Assembly: GCF_007993795.1 (NCBI RefSeq)
Contig: NZ_CP042476.1
Span: 1,116,001 to 1,180,000, forward strand
Length of the DNA stretch: 64,000 bases
Origin: Antarcticibacterium arcticum
Lineage (GTDB): Bacteria; Bacteroidota; Bacteroidia; Flavobacteriales; Flavobacteriaceae
Direction: 5' to 3'
In this document: positions 1 through 8,849 of the stretch, one piece after another
Layout of the letters: every line of letters starts with the position of its first letter
How positions within the stretch are numbered: the first letter of the stretch is position 1
Notes under the pieces: model-generated
Told to the model about the DNA's origin: nothing
Database searches by the model: none
The model's input: only the letters and a program-made list of their open reading frames with translations
Program-made: the position numbers and the translations under genes

Positions 1-2
1 AA

Positions 3-992
3 TGGTTTAAATGGAGACCGGATGGTACTGTACAATATGCCGAAAATCCACCAAAAAAATATCAGGATGTTTTACCTGTTAATTTTGAGACTGAAGATTG
101 GGAAAACTTATGGCAGGAATTAAAAAGTATTGTCGAATTCTGGATAGATAAAGGAGTAAAGATCTTTAGGGTAGATAACCCGCATACCAAATCATTTATT
201 TTCTGGGATTGGCTTATAAAGGATATTAACAGTCATTACGATGGGATCATTTTTCTTGCCGAAGCCTTTACCCGCCCAAGGGTAATGGAAAAACTGGCAA
301 AAGTGGGTTTCACACAGTCCTACACTTATTTCACCTGGAGAAATTCTAAAAAAGAGTTTGAAGAATATCTTACAGAACTCACCCAAACAGAAATGCGGGA
401 ATACTTCCGGCCAAATTTCTGGCCCAATACGCCTGATATACTTCCAATTTCCCTGGAAGATAAGGAGGAACCTTCATTTTTAATAAGGCTGCTTCTGGCA
501 GGAACACTTTCCTCAAATTATGGAATGTACGGGCCTTTATTCGAATTTGGATTAAATGAAGCCTATCCGGGAAAGGAAGAATATACGAGGTCTGAAAAAT
601 ATGAGATTAAAAATTGGGATTGGTTTAAACCTTCGGGGATCAAGGAGGTTATAAGCCTTTTAAATAAAATTAGAAGAGAAAATGAAGCGCTTCAAACAAC
701 CTGGAACATCGAATTCTGTGAAACAGATAATGAACAGGTGATATGTTATACCAAAACCCTAAAGAAAAATAAACTCCTTATAGTTATAAGTTTTGATCCT
801 GAACACAGCCAGTCGGGTTGGGTAAAAGTACCATTGAAGAATTTGGGTATTGAGGAAAACGAGCAATTTGAGGTTCTGGATTTATTGACAGATTCAAGAT
901 ATGTATGGGAAAATGAATGGAATTATGTAGCATTGAATCCTACTCAAATTCCCGCCCATATTTTTAAAATAAATAAAATAACAGCAGGTTAA
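3..992 (+). CDS. glgE: Maltose 1-phosphate maltosyltransferase GlgE, 3' part
   Basis: This reading frame is open from the left edge, so the start codon lies outside the window; 329 residues of the C-terminal part are present. GlgE transfers maltosyl units from alpha-maltose 1-phosphate to the end of an alpha-1,4-glucan in the cytoplasm. The fragment begins with the family signature WFKWRPDG followed by YAENPPKKYQD. The GH13 nucleophile is the Asp in FRVDNPHTK (codon 174-176) and the acid/base is the Glu in FLAEAF (codon 261-263). A C-terminal beta domain follows. The next gene, a TreS-maltokinase fusion that makes its substrate, starts 18 bp downstream, which strongly supports the GlgE call over a generic alpha-amylase. 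Confidence 0.95.
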   Translation, partial: WFKWRPDGTVQYAENPPKKYQDVLPVNFETEDWENLWQELKSIVEFWIDKGVKIFRVDNPHTKSFIFWDWLIKDINSHYDGIIFLAEAFTRPRVMEKLAKVGFTQSYTYFTWRNSKKEFEEYLTELTQTEMREYFRPNFWPNTPDILPISLEDKEEPSFLIRLLLAGTLSSNYGMYGPLFEFGLNEAYPGKEEYTRSEKYEIKNWDWFKPSGIKEVISLLNKIRRENEALQTTWNIEFCETDNEQVICYTKTLKKNKLLIVISFDPEHSQSGWVKVPLKNLGIEENEQFEVLDLLTDSRYVWENEWNYVALNPTQIPAHIFKINKITAG

Positions 993-1010
993 TCAAAAAA
1001 TAATTTCGCA

Positions 1011-4000
1011 ATGAATAATCAAACAACCCCCGAAAACCAAATGTACTGGTATAAAGATGCCGTAATCTATGAGCTGCACATAAAAGCCTTTTATGATAGT
1101 AATGGGGATGGCGTGGGAGATTTTGAAGGACTATTGCAAAAACTCGATTACCTTGAGGATCTGGGCGTAACGGCAATCTGGCTTCTGCCTTTTTATCCTT
1201 CCCCACTTAGGGATGATGGTTATGATATTGCCGATTATTATACTATAAACCCTACTTACGGAGATATAAAAGGTTTCAAAAAGCTTATAAAAGAAGCCCA
1301 CAAACGGGGCCTTAAGATCATTACCGAACTTGTAATAAATCATACCTCAGATCAACACCCCTGGTTTCAAAAAGCCCGCATGGCCCCACCGGGTTCTCCT
1401 GAAAGAGATTATTATGTATGGACAGATGATCCCAATAAATATAAAGATGCAAGAATAATTTTTACAGATACTGAGCCATCAAACTGGACTTGGGATCCCG
1501 AGGCCAAAGCATATTTTTGGCACCGGTTCTTTTCCCATCAACCCGATCTAAATTTTGATAATCCCCAGGTACAGGAGGAGATCTTTAAAATAATGGATTT
1601 CTGGTGTAAAATGGGTGTAGATGGTTTCAGGCTGGACGCGGTACCTTATCTGTTTGAGAGGGAAAATACCAATTGTGAAAATTTACCTCCCACCCATGAT
1701 TTTTTAAAGAAATTAAGGGCGCATGTAGATAAGCATTTTGACAACAAACTTTTACTGGCCGAAGCAAACATGTGGCCCGAAGATTCTGTAGCCTATTTTG
1801 GAGATGGGGATGAATGCCATATGAACTATCATTTTCCTATCATGCCCCGAATGTTCATGGCTCTTAAAATGGAAGACCGCTACCCTATTATAGATATAAT
1901 AGACCAGACTCCTGAAATTCCGGAATCCTGCCAATGGGCAATATTCCTAAGGAACCATGACGAGCTAACCCTTGAAATGGTAACCGATGAGGAAAGGGAT
2001 TATATGTATAAAGTATATACTAAAGATCCACAAGCCCGTATCAATGTAGGAATTAGACATAGGCTCGCACCCTTACTTGAAAATAACCGGAGTAAGATTG
2101 AATTGATGAATGTGCTTTTATTTTCCCTACCGGGCACGCCGGTTATTTATTATGGTGATGAGATAGGCATGGGTGATAATTTTTACCTGGGCGACAGGGA
2201 TGGGGTAAGAACCCCTATGCAATGGAGTGCCGACAGAAATGCTGGGTTTTCAGATGCCAACCCACATAAACTCTATCTACCCGTAATAATTGATCCTGAA
2301 TACAAATATGAATCAATTAATGTTGAGGCACAAAAAATGAATTCGTCCTCCCTGTTATGGTGGATGAAAAGAGTTATAGGGATGCGAAAAAAGTTTAAAG
2401 CCTTTGGACGCGGCGATATAAATTTTCTTTCCCCGGCAAATGCCAAGATTATAGCCTATACAAGAACTTATGAGGATGAAGACCTATTGGTGCTTGCAAA
2501 TCTTTCCAGGTTCTCACAGGCTGCCGAACTGGATCTTGAAGCTTATGAAGGCTTTACCCCGGTAGAAGTCTTTAGCCATAACAAATTTCCTAAGGTAACA
2601 GATCAACCTTATTTATTTACGATGGCCCCGCATGGCTATTATTGGTTTCTCCTGGAGAAGGAAAAAGATCATTTGGAGGAAATTGGCGAAACCCCGGAAT
2701 TATTAGTGGCCGACTGGAATCACCTGTTTGATACCAAGACGCGGAATAATTTGGAAAATAATATCCTCCCGCCTTATTTACATTCATGCCGGTGGTTTGG
2801 AGGAAAATCACGTGTAATACAAAATATTACAATTGTAAACCACATCCAGATTCCTGTAAAGGACATTCCTGCCACACTAATTACCATAGAAATTAATTAC
2901 AATGATGGCCTTCCGGAGGTATACCAGCTCCCTCTTGGTTTTGCAAATCATAAATATGAAGAGGTGATAAGGGATATTCCCAAAAAAGGGGTGATCGCAA
3001 AACTTAGATTAAAGGATGAAGAAGGGATCCTTTTTGATGCTGTTTACAGCGAAGAATTCAGAAATGTCTTATTTAAAAACATAAGAAAAGGACGGAAATT
3101 GCATAATAACTCGGGAAATCTGGTTTTTTATCACAGCCAGGGGAACGCTTCAATGGGAAAAGGAACTGTTCACTCCAAGATCTTAAATGCTGAGCAAAGT
3201 AATACCTCACTAATTTTTGACAATAAATATTTTCTAAAACTGTACAGGAAATTAGATGATACCATTAATCCCGATCTGGAGATCACAAAGTATCTCTCCG
3301 AAAAAACAGATTATCAAAATGCTCCTAAATTCGTAGGGGCAATAGAATATAATCCTGATCAAAAAAATATAATTGTATTGGGGATGATGCAGGACCTTAT
3401 ACCCAACCAGGGAGACGCATGGGATTACACGAAAGATTCACTGGAGCGGTTTTTTGAAAATGTGATGACATCTAAAGACAAAATTCCTGAAAAAGCTTCA
3501 GGCAAACTCACACAATCCTTAATTTATGAAAAGCTACCGGATGCCTTAAAGGAATTAATTGGAGTGGTATTTCCTGAAAGGCTACATTTAATGGGGCAAC
3601 GTACTGCAGAAATGCATCTGGCCCTGGCGGCTCACCCCGAAGAAAAGAATTTTGAGCATGAACCTTTTTCCCTCCATTATCAACGCTCACTTTTTTCTTC
3701 CTTACAATCCCTTACCAGGAGTTCCTTTCAGAACCTTCAAAAAAACCTGAAGAATTTACCGCCCTGGTTAGAAGAAGAAGCCAGAGAAGTACTTGAAATG
3801 AAAAGTGATGTTCTTAAATGTTTTAAAAGGGTTTACATACATAAAATCCCAATTATGAAAATAAGGACGCATGGTGATTTTCACCTGGGGCAGGTACTTT
3901 GGACCGGGAAGGATTTTGTGATAATTGATTTTGAGGGGGAACCGGCAAGAACTTTTAGTGAAAGGAGATTAAAACGCTCGCCTTTACGTGATGTGGCGGG

Positions 4001-4325
4001 AATGGTGAGGTCATTTCATTATGCCGCTTACAGCAGTATTATGGAAACAGAATATACGCAACAGAGAAAAGAGGGACATCTTGAAGACTGGGCAGAGGTG
4101 TGGTATTTTCATGTCACAAGATTGTTCCTTCAGGGATATCTTGAAAAAGTGGGAAAAAGCAACTTTATTCCCGAAAAGCAGGAAGACTTTACCATACTTA
4201 TGGAAACCTTTTTACTTGAAAAGGCTGTATATGAAATGAATTATGAACTTAACAACCGCCCCGACTGGCTCTTAATTCCATTGCGGGGTATAAAATCTAT
4301 AATTGGGAGGTATCGAAATGGCTAA
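1011..4325 (+). CDS. treS: Trehalose synthase-maltokinase fusion (TreS-Mak)
   Basis: A 1104-residue two-domain enzyme. Residues 1 to about 560 are a GH13 trehalose synthase (trehalose to maltose isomerisation): DGYDIADY near the start, nucleophile D209 in FRLDAV, acid/base E251 in LLAEANMWP, and RNHDE with D317. Residues about 570-1104 are a maltokinase (maltose + ATP to maltose 1-phosphate) with the kinase-like motif HGDFH at 954-958 and metal-binding D973 in IIDFEGEP. The fusion gives both steps that feed GlgE from one polypeptide. Such fusions are known in several phyla. The stop codon overlaps the start of the next gene (glgB), so translation is probably coupled. No sign of damage. Confidence 0.96.
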   Translation: MNNQTTPENQMYWYKDAVIYELHIKAFYDSNGDGVGDFEGLLQKLDYLEDLGVTAIWLLPFYPSPLRDDGYDIADYYTINPTYGDIKGFKKLIKEAHKRGLKIITELVINHTSDQHPWFQKARMAPPGSPERDYYVWTDDPNKYKDARIIFTDTEPSNWTWDPEAKAYFWHRFFSHQPDLNFDNPQVQEEIFKIMDFWCKMGVDGFRLDAVPYLFERENTNCENLPPTHDFLKKLRAHVDKHFDNKLLLAEANMWPEDSVAYFGDGDECHMNYHFPIMPRMFMALKMEDRYPIIDIIDQTPEIPESCQWAIFLRNHDELTLEMVTDEERDYMYKVYTKDPQARINVGIRHRLAPLLENNRSKIELMNVLLFSLPGTPVIYYGDEIGMGDNFYLGDRDGVRTPMQWSADRNAGFSDANPHKLYLPVIIDPEYKYESINVEAQKMNSSSLLWWMKRVIGMRKKFKAFGRGDINFLSPANAKIIAYTRTYEDEDLLVLANLSRFSQAAELDLEAYEGFTPVEVFSHNKFPKVTDQPYLFTMAPHGYYWFLLEKEKDHLEEIGETPELLVADWNHLFDTKTRNNLENNILPPYLHSCRWFGGKSRVIQNITIVNHIQIPVKDIPATLITIEINYNDGLPEVYQLPLGFANHKYEEVIRDIPKKGVIAKLRLKDEEGILFDAVYSEEFRNVLFKNIRKGRKLHNNSGNLVFYHSQGNASMGKGTVHSKILNAEQSNTSLIFDNKYFLKLYRKLDDTINPDLEITKYLSEKTDYQNAPKFVGAIEYNPDQKNIIVLGMMQDLIPNQGDAWDYTKDSLERFFENVMTSKDKIPEKASGKLTQSLIYEKLPDALKELIGVVFPERLHLMGQRTAEMHLALAAHPEEKNFEHEPFSLHYQRSLFSSLQSLTRSSFQNLQKNLKNLPPWLEEEAREVLEMKSDVLKCFKRVYIHKIPIMKIRTHGDFHLGQVLWTGKDFVIIDFEGEPARTFSERRLKRSPLRDVAGMVRSFHYAAYSSIMETEYTQQRKEGHLEDWAEVWYFHVTRLFLQGYLEKVGKSNFIPEKQEDFTILMETFLLEKAVYEMNYELNNRPDWLLIPLRGIKSIIGRYRNG

Positions 4326-6999
4326 GAAAAGAGAATCGAACAGCAATATAAATAAGGAAAATAAAGCCGGACCTGCAAAGAAAACCATTCGGGAGGAGGA
4401 TCTTAAAATGCCTGTAGCCACCGGAGATAAAAAAGTGGCCAAATCTCTTGAAGAAAAGTCCGAACCTTCTGCAGTTTCAAAAAAACCGGCAAAGGGTGAA
4501 CTAACTGAAAATAAAAATAAGGCGGGAAAACCTAAAAAGGAACTTATTAAAAAAGAACCTTCCAAAGTAGAAAAAGACGTGTCTTCAAAAACACGTAAAG
4601 AAAAAGCAACTTCAGTTAAGAAAATAACAGGGACCGCTAAAAAAAAGATAAAGGATAATTCCACCCCTTCGCCGGCCAAAGATGAGTCAAAATCCCCAGG
4701 AATGGCCGCAGCGAAAAAACGTGAATCCTTGTCTAAGGAGAAAGCCACAAGAGAAGGAAAAACAGAAGAGAGTGCCACCTCATCATTTTCAGAAGACCTT
4801 AAAAATCAGGCGTTGGAAGCCGCACGTCAACTGGCTGATAAGTTTGTGCCCGATGAGGAAACCCGTTCTGAAATTTCCCGGATCGCAATGGAGATCCTGC
4901 CAGATAAAGAGGAGGTTGATAAATCTCTTTCCAAAATTCAAAAAGACTTTTCTCCGGAAATTGAACTGGTGAAGAAACTTAAAGATAAGATCATTCCTGA
5001 AGAGGAACTTCGGGATAAGGTGGATAAAATCAAAACCGCCGCAAAAAATATAAAGAACGCGAAGGATGAAAAAGCTGAAGAAAAGAAGTTTAAGGACACT
5101 TCGCTGATCTCCGACTATGACATTCATCTTTTTAAAGAAGGAAAACATTTCCACCTGTATAAAAAATTTGGTTCTCATCTTATGACTCAAAACGGGGTAA
5201 AGGGAGTTTACTTTGCCTTATGGGCCCCCAATGCAAAACAGGTTTCGGTAATTGGGGATTTCAATGAATGGAAAAAAATGGCCCATCCTATGAAATCCAG
5301 GCCAGATGAGTCCGGTATATGGGAAGTGTTTATTCCGGAAGCTAAAAAAGGAAGCTTGTACAAGTATTTTCTACGCTCCACTAATGGCTATGAGGCTGAA
5401 AAAGGAGATCCTTTTGCATTTATGTGGGAAACACCTCCAAAAACAGCCTCTGTAGTGTGGGATCTGGATTCTAAATGGAATGATGGGGAATGGATGAAGG
5501 ACCGTAAAGAGAAAGCTGGAAAACCTGCTCCTGTATCTGTGTATGAAATGCATATAGGTTCCTGGAAAAGAGTGCCTGAAGATGGGTTTCGATCCCTTTC
5601 CTATAGGGAAATGGCTAAGGAACTTCCCGGTTATTTAAAGGAAATGGGGTTCACCCATGTAGAATTTATGCCGGTAATGGAGCATCCTTTCTTTGGTTCC
5701 TGGGGTTACCAGATAACCGGTTATTTTGCGCCCTCCAGTAGATTTGGTAATCCGCAGGATTTCATGTTCTTAATAGATGCATTACATCAGGCCGGTATAG
5801 GAATTATTCTGGACTGGGTTCCCTCCCACTTCCCTTCAGACCTGCACGGATTGCATTATTTTGACGGTACCTATTTATACGAACACGAAGATCCTCAAAA
5901 AGGATTTCATCCAGATTGGCAAAGCTATATTTTCAATTACGGAAGAAATGAAGTAAGGTCTTTCCTCATAAGCAACGCCTTGTTCTGGCTGGAAAAATTC
6001 CATGCAGATGGTTTGCGGGTAGATGCAGTAGCCTCTATGCTTTATCTTGACTATTCAAGGAAGCACGGGGAATGGGAGCCCAACAAGCATGGAGGTAATG
6101 AAAATCTGGAAGCCATAAGTTTTCTAAAGGAATTCAATGAGGTAGTTTACGCCGAATTTCCAGATGTTATTACTATTGCCGAGGAATCTACCGCCTGGCC
6201 CAATGTTTCCAAACCCACGTATATGGGAGGATTGGGATTTGGAATGAAATGGATGATGGGCTGGATGCACGATACCCTGGAATATTTTAAAAAAGATCCT
6301 ATTCACAGGAAGCACCATCAAAACACGATCACCTTCAGTACAACCTATGCTTTTTCTGAAAATTTTATGTTGCCGCTTTCCCATGATGAGGTAGTATATG
6401 GCAAACAGGCTCTTCTCAATAAAATGCCAGGGGATAACTGGAATAAATTTGCCAATTTGAGAGCCCTTTATTCCTATATGTATGCACATTCAGGAACAAA
6501 ATTATTATTTATGGGAGCCGAATTTGCACAAATTGAGGAATGGGACCATGACTCCAGTCTTGACTGGCACCTCACCGAACAAAATTCCCATAAAGGTATA
6601 CAGCAGCTTATTTCCCGGTTAAACGAACTATATAAAACCGAACCCGCGTTGTACGAAAAGAGTTTTGAACACGATGGTTTTGAATGGGTAGATTTCAATG
6701 ATACCGGGAACAGTGTAATAAGTTTTTTGAGAAAAGGGAATAACCATCTGGATACAATTCTGGTGGTTGCAAACCTAACTCCTGTAACCCGTGAAAATTA
6801 CAGAATTGGTGTGCCGGAGGCAGGAAACTGGAAAGAGATATTTAACAGCGATAATGAAAAATATGGAGGAAGCGGTGTGAGGAATGAGGAAGTATTTCAT
6901 TCCCAGAAGCTGCCATTGCACAATAAAAATAATTCAGTAGAAATAACCTTACCTCCAATGGCGGTGTTATATTTAAAAAAGAAAGCTATTCCCTTATAA
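4318..6999 (+). CDS. glgB: 1,4-alpha-glucan branching enzyme GlgB with Lys-rich N-terminal extension
   Basis: I place the start at 4318, not the in-frame ATG at 4303, because a good ribosome site (GGGAGG, 4305-4310) sits just before it; the ATG overlaps the stop of treS. The protein has 893 residues. Residues 1 to about 260 are an extension unlike other GlgB proteins: first a low-complexity Lys/Ala/Pro/Ser/Glu stretch resembling histone H1 tails, then a helical charged segment. From about 265 the normal enzyme follows: a CBM48-like domain (WAPNAKQVSVIGDFNEW) and a GH13 core with nucleophile D569 in GLRVDA, acid/base Glu at 622/623 in AEESTAWP, and LPLSHDEVVYGK. It makes alpha-1,6 branches in the glucan built by GlgE. 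Confidence 0.95.
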   Translation: MAKKRESNSNINKENKAGPAKKTIREEDLKMPVATGDKKVAKSLEEKSEPSAVSKKPAKGELTENKNKAGKPKKELIKKEPSKVEKDVSSKTRKEKATSVKKITGTAKKKIKDNSTPSPAKDESKSPGMAAAKKRESLSKEKATREGKTEESATSSFSEDLKNQALEAARQLADKFVPDEETRSEISRIAMEILPDKEEVDKSLSKIQKDFSPEIELVKKLKDKIIPEEELRDKVDKIKTAAKNIKNAKDEKAEEKKFKDTSLISDYDIHLFKEGKHFHLYKKFGSHLMTQNGVKGVYFALWAPNAKQVSVIGDFNEWKKMAHPMKSRPDESGIWEVFIPEAKKGSLYKYFLRSTNGYEAEKGDPFAFMWETPPKTASVVWDLDSKWNDGEWMKDRKEKAGKPAPVSVYEMHIGSWKRVPEDGFRSLSYREMAKELPGYLKEMGFTHVEFMPVMEHPFFGSWGYQITGYFAPSSRFGNPQDFMFLIDALHQAGIGIILDWVPSHFPSDLHGLHYFDGTYLYEHEDPQKGFHPDWQSYIFNYGRNEVRSFLISNALFWLEKFHADGLRVDAVASMLYLDYSRKHGEWEPNKHGGNENLEAISFLKEFNEVVYAEFPDVITIAEESTAWPNVSKPTYMGGLGFGMKWMMGWMHDTLEYFKKDPIHRKHHQNTITFSTTYAFSENFMLPLSHDEVVYGKQALLNKMPGDNWNKFANLRALYSYMYAHSGTKLLFMGAEFAQIEEWDHDSSLDWHLTEQNSHKGIQQLISRLNELYKTEPALYEKSFEHDGFEWVDFNDTGNSVISFLRKGNNHLDTILVVANLTPVTRENYRIGVPEAGNWKEIFNSDNEKYGGSGVRNEEVFHSQKLPLHNKNNSVEITLPPMAVLYLKKKAIPL

Positions 7000-7019
7000 A
7001 AAAGGGGAACCAATAAAAA

Positions 7020-7043
7020 ATCCCGCAGCAGCGGGATTTTTTT
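7020..7043. terminator. Terminator between convergent glgB and ferredoxin gene
   Basis: Perfect 7-bp stem ATCCCGC / GCGGGAT with an AGCA loop, followed by a T run on the plus strand and preceded by an A run, so it can serve both converging genes. Confidence 0.85.
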
Positions 7044-7407
7044 ATCGTAATGCAGAGCCATCACTGTGCAGGAATCTTTGTTTTGCAAGTAATTCCTCTT
7101 CAGTTTCCACATTGTCTTCATCTGGTACACAACAATCTACAGGACATACTGCCGCGCATTGGGGTTCATCATGAAATCCTTTACATTCGGTACATTTATC
7201 TGCAACAATGTAATAGATCTCATCGCTTAAAGGTTCCTGTGCGTCATTCGCATTTGCCCTGTGCCCATTGGGAAGGATCACGTTGCCTTCAAGGTCTGTT
7301 CCATCAGCAAAACGCCAGTCATCTGCCCCTTCGTAAATTGCAGTATTTGGACACTCCGGTTCGCAGGCCCCGCAGTTAATGCATTCATCTGTTATTTTAA
7401 TAGCCAT
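7042..7407 (-). CDS. Dicluster 4Fe-4S ferredoxin
   Basis: A 121-residue soluble electron carrier. The first cluster motif is CINCGACEPECP near the N-terminus; the second is CTECKGF...CAAVCPVDCC near residues 70-95, with the inserted spacing typical of this bacterial ferredoxin type. The linker of about 55 residues between them is acidic. The gene is divergent from the LuxC-like acyl-CoA reductase, and the ferredoxin-LuxC-SerC-SerA neighbourhood recurs in Bacteroidota as far as I recall, which hints at a redox link but does not show one. The stop codon lies beside the shared terminator with glgB. Confidence 0.93.
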   Translation of the reverse strand: MAIKITDECINCGACEPECPNTAIYEGADDWRFADGTDLEGNVILPNGHRANANDAQEPLSDEIYYIVADKCTECKGFHDEPQCAAVCPVDCCVPDEDNVETEEELLAKQRFLHSDGSALR

Positions 7408-7516
7408 AGCTGTAATATTAGGTAAATTGACCCCAGATCATTCAGGAAGATCATAGGGTGGTAATTTTTAGTAATTTATAGGCGATTTTAAATTCATAAC
7501 TTTTAATTTCGCAGTG

Positions 7517-7547
7517 CAAATTTAAAGCCAATTCACTTCATAACCAA
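7517..7547 (-). promoter_or_regulatory. Putative flavobacterial promoter for the ferredoxin gene
   Basis: Read on the minus strand: TTG (7547-7545), 20 bases, then TAAATTTG (7524-7517). This fits the Bacteroidota consensus TTG-N17-23-TAnnTTTG. It would leave a leader of about 100 bases. In AT-rich DNA such a match can arise by chance. Confidence 0.45.
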
Positions 7548-7556
7548 ATAAGCTTC

Positions 7557-8615
7557 ATGACAATACAGCAGCGAAAAGACCATTTAGTTATGGTAGGTAA
7601 ATTTTTAGGGCAATTCAAAGATTCCGGAATTGTTAAAGATGCATCTATTCCCAATAATGATGAGTTTTTTTTGCGCTTTGAAGAAGAAATAGATAGGGCT
7701 ATTCATTATAATGGCTGGTTTACAAGAGAAAATGTGCTTTTTGCAGTGGAGGAATGGAGCAAAGCCCTTACCGAAGAGAATTTAGAAAGCTGGACCTCCC
7801 CTTACAACTTTACCAGGGATAACGTAAAAACCGTGGGTATCGTAATGGCGGGAAACATCCCTATGGTGGGATTCCACGATTTTATTTCCGTATTATTATC
7901 GGGCCACAGAGTTCTTGTGAAACAATCTTCCAATGACCAGCGATTATTACCTGTGATTGCAGATTATCTTAAAAGCCTGGATTCCGGGTATGAGGAGTTC
8001 ATCTCATTTACAGAGGGAAGAATGCTCAATTTTGATGCGGTTATAGCCACGGGAAGTAATAATACTTCCAGGTATTTTGAATATTATTTTGCAAAGAAAC
8101 CTTCCATTATCCGAAAGAATCGCAATTCTGTAGCCATTCTTACCGGCAAGGAAACTAACGAGCAATTGCAGGCGCTGGGAATGGATATATTCAGATATTT
8201 TGGATTGGGCTGTCGTAACGTCTCCAAGCTCTATGTTCCCCACGGCTATAATTTTGACCAGTTCTATAAAGCTATTGAACCCTGGTCTAAATTATTGGAC
8301 CATGCCAAATATGCTAATAATTATGATTACAATAAAGCAGTTTACCTGATGAGCGAATTTAAATTCCTTGATAATGGTTTTCTGATACTTAGAGAATCCA
8401 CCGATTTTGGCTCTCCAATAGCCACCTTATTCTATGAGACCTACAGATCTAAAGAGGAGCTTAATACTATTTTGGCAAATAAAAAGGATGATCTCCAATG
8501 CATTGTATCCCACAATTTTATTAGTGAGGAAATCCCATATGGAAAAACCCAATATCCACAGCTTTGGGATTATGCAGATAAGGTAGACACTCTGGATTTT
8601 TTACAAAAATTATAG
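7557..8615 (+). CDS. LuxC-like acyl-CoA reductase
   Basis: A 352-residue cytoplasmic protein of the LuxC/acyl-CoA reductase family, related to aldehyde dehydrogenases, which reduces acyl-CoA or acyl groups to aldehydes with a nicotinamide cofactor. The segment VGIVMAGNIPMVGFHDF followed by a lysine-containing strand (HRVLVKQSS) is the cofactor-binding start, and GLGCRNVSKLYVP carries the Cys in the position of the active-site thiol. No luxD, luxE or luciferase genes lie nearby, so this is not bioluminescence. It sits between a divergent ferredoxin and serC, 234 bp upstream of serC. The physiological substrate cannot be read from the sequence. Confidence 0.85.
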   Translation: MTIQQRKDHLVMVGKFLGQFKDSGIVKDASIPNNDEFFLRFEEEIDRAIHYNGWFTRENVLFAVEEWSKALTEENLESWTSPYNFTRDNVKTVGIVMAGNIPMVGFHDFISVLLSGHRVLVKQSSNDQRLLPVIADYLKSLDSGYEEFISFTEGRMLNFDAVIATGSNNTSRYFEYYFAKKPSIIRKNRNSVAILTGKETNEQLQALGMDIFRYFGLGCRNVSKLYVPHGYNFDQFYKAIEPWSKLLDHAKYANNYDYNKAVYLMSEFKFLDNGFLILRESTDFGSPIATLFYETYRSKEELNTILANKKDDLQCIVSHNFISEEIPYGKTQYPQLWDYADKVDTLDFLQKL

Positions 8616-8849
8616 GGGCTTTTAATTTATGCTTCAAACCATCAGGAAATAGTAAGTCCTTACCACTCTTTTCATTTTTATTTGAACTACCACTTTTGTA
8701 AATTGGCTGTTCACTATTATTATTTTAATAACATAATTTGGGACTGGATTTCCCATCTTTGTTAGAGTAAGAGATAATATAGGTTTCCGGGAATTTCCAT
8801 ATCCGGAAGTTTTTCAGCTTAAAATTTTAAATCATCTAAGAATCGTCCA

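Noticed and set aside
4272..4778. 168-residue Ser/Phe/Leu-rich ORF on the minus strand
   Set aside because: It is the complement of the Lys-rich glgB extension; AAA/AAG-rich coding gives TTT/CTT-rich antisense without stops. No promoter or family signal.
7557..8615. Bioluminescence (lux) locus because of the LuxC-like protein
   Set aside because: No luxA, luxB, luxD or luxE is present; LuxC-like proteins are widespread in non-luminous Bacteroidota.
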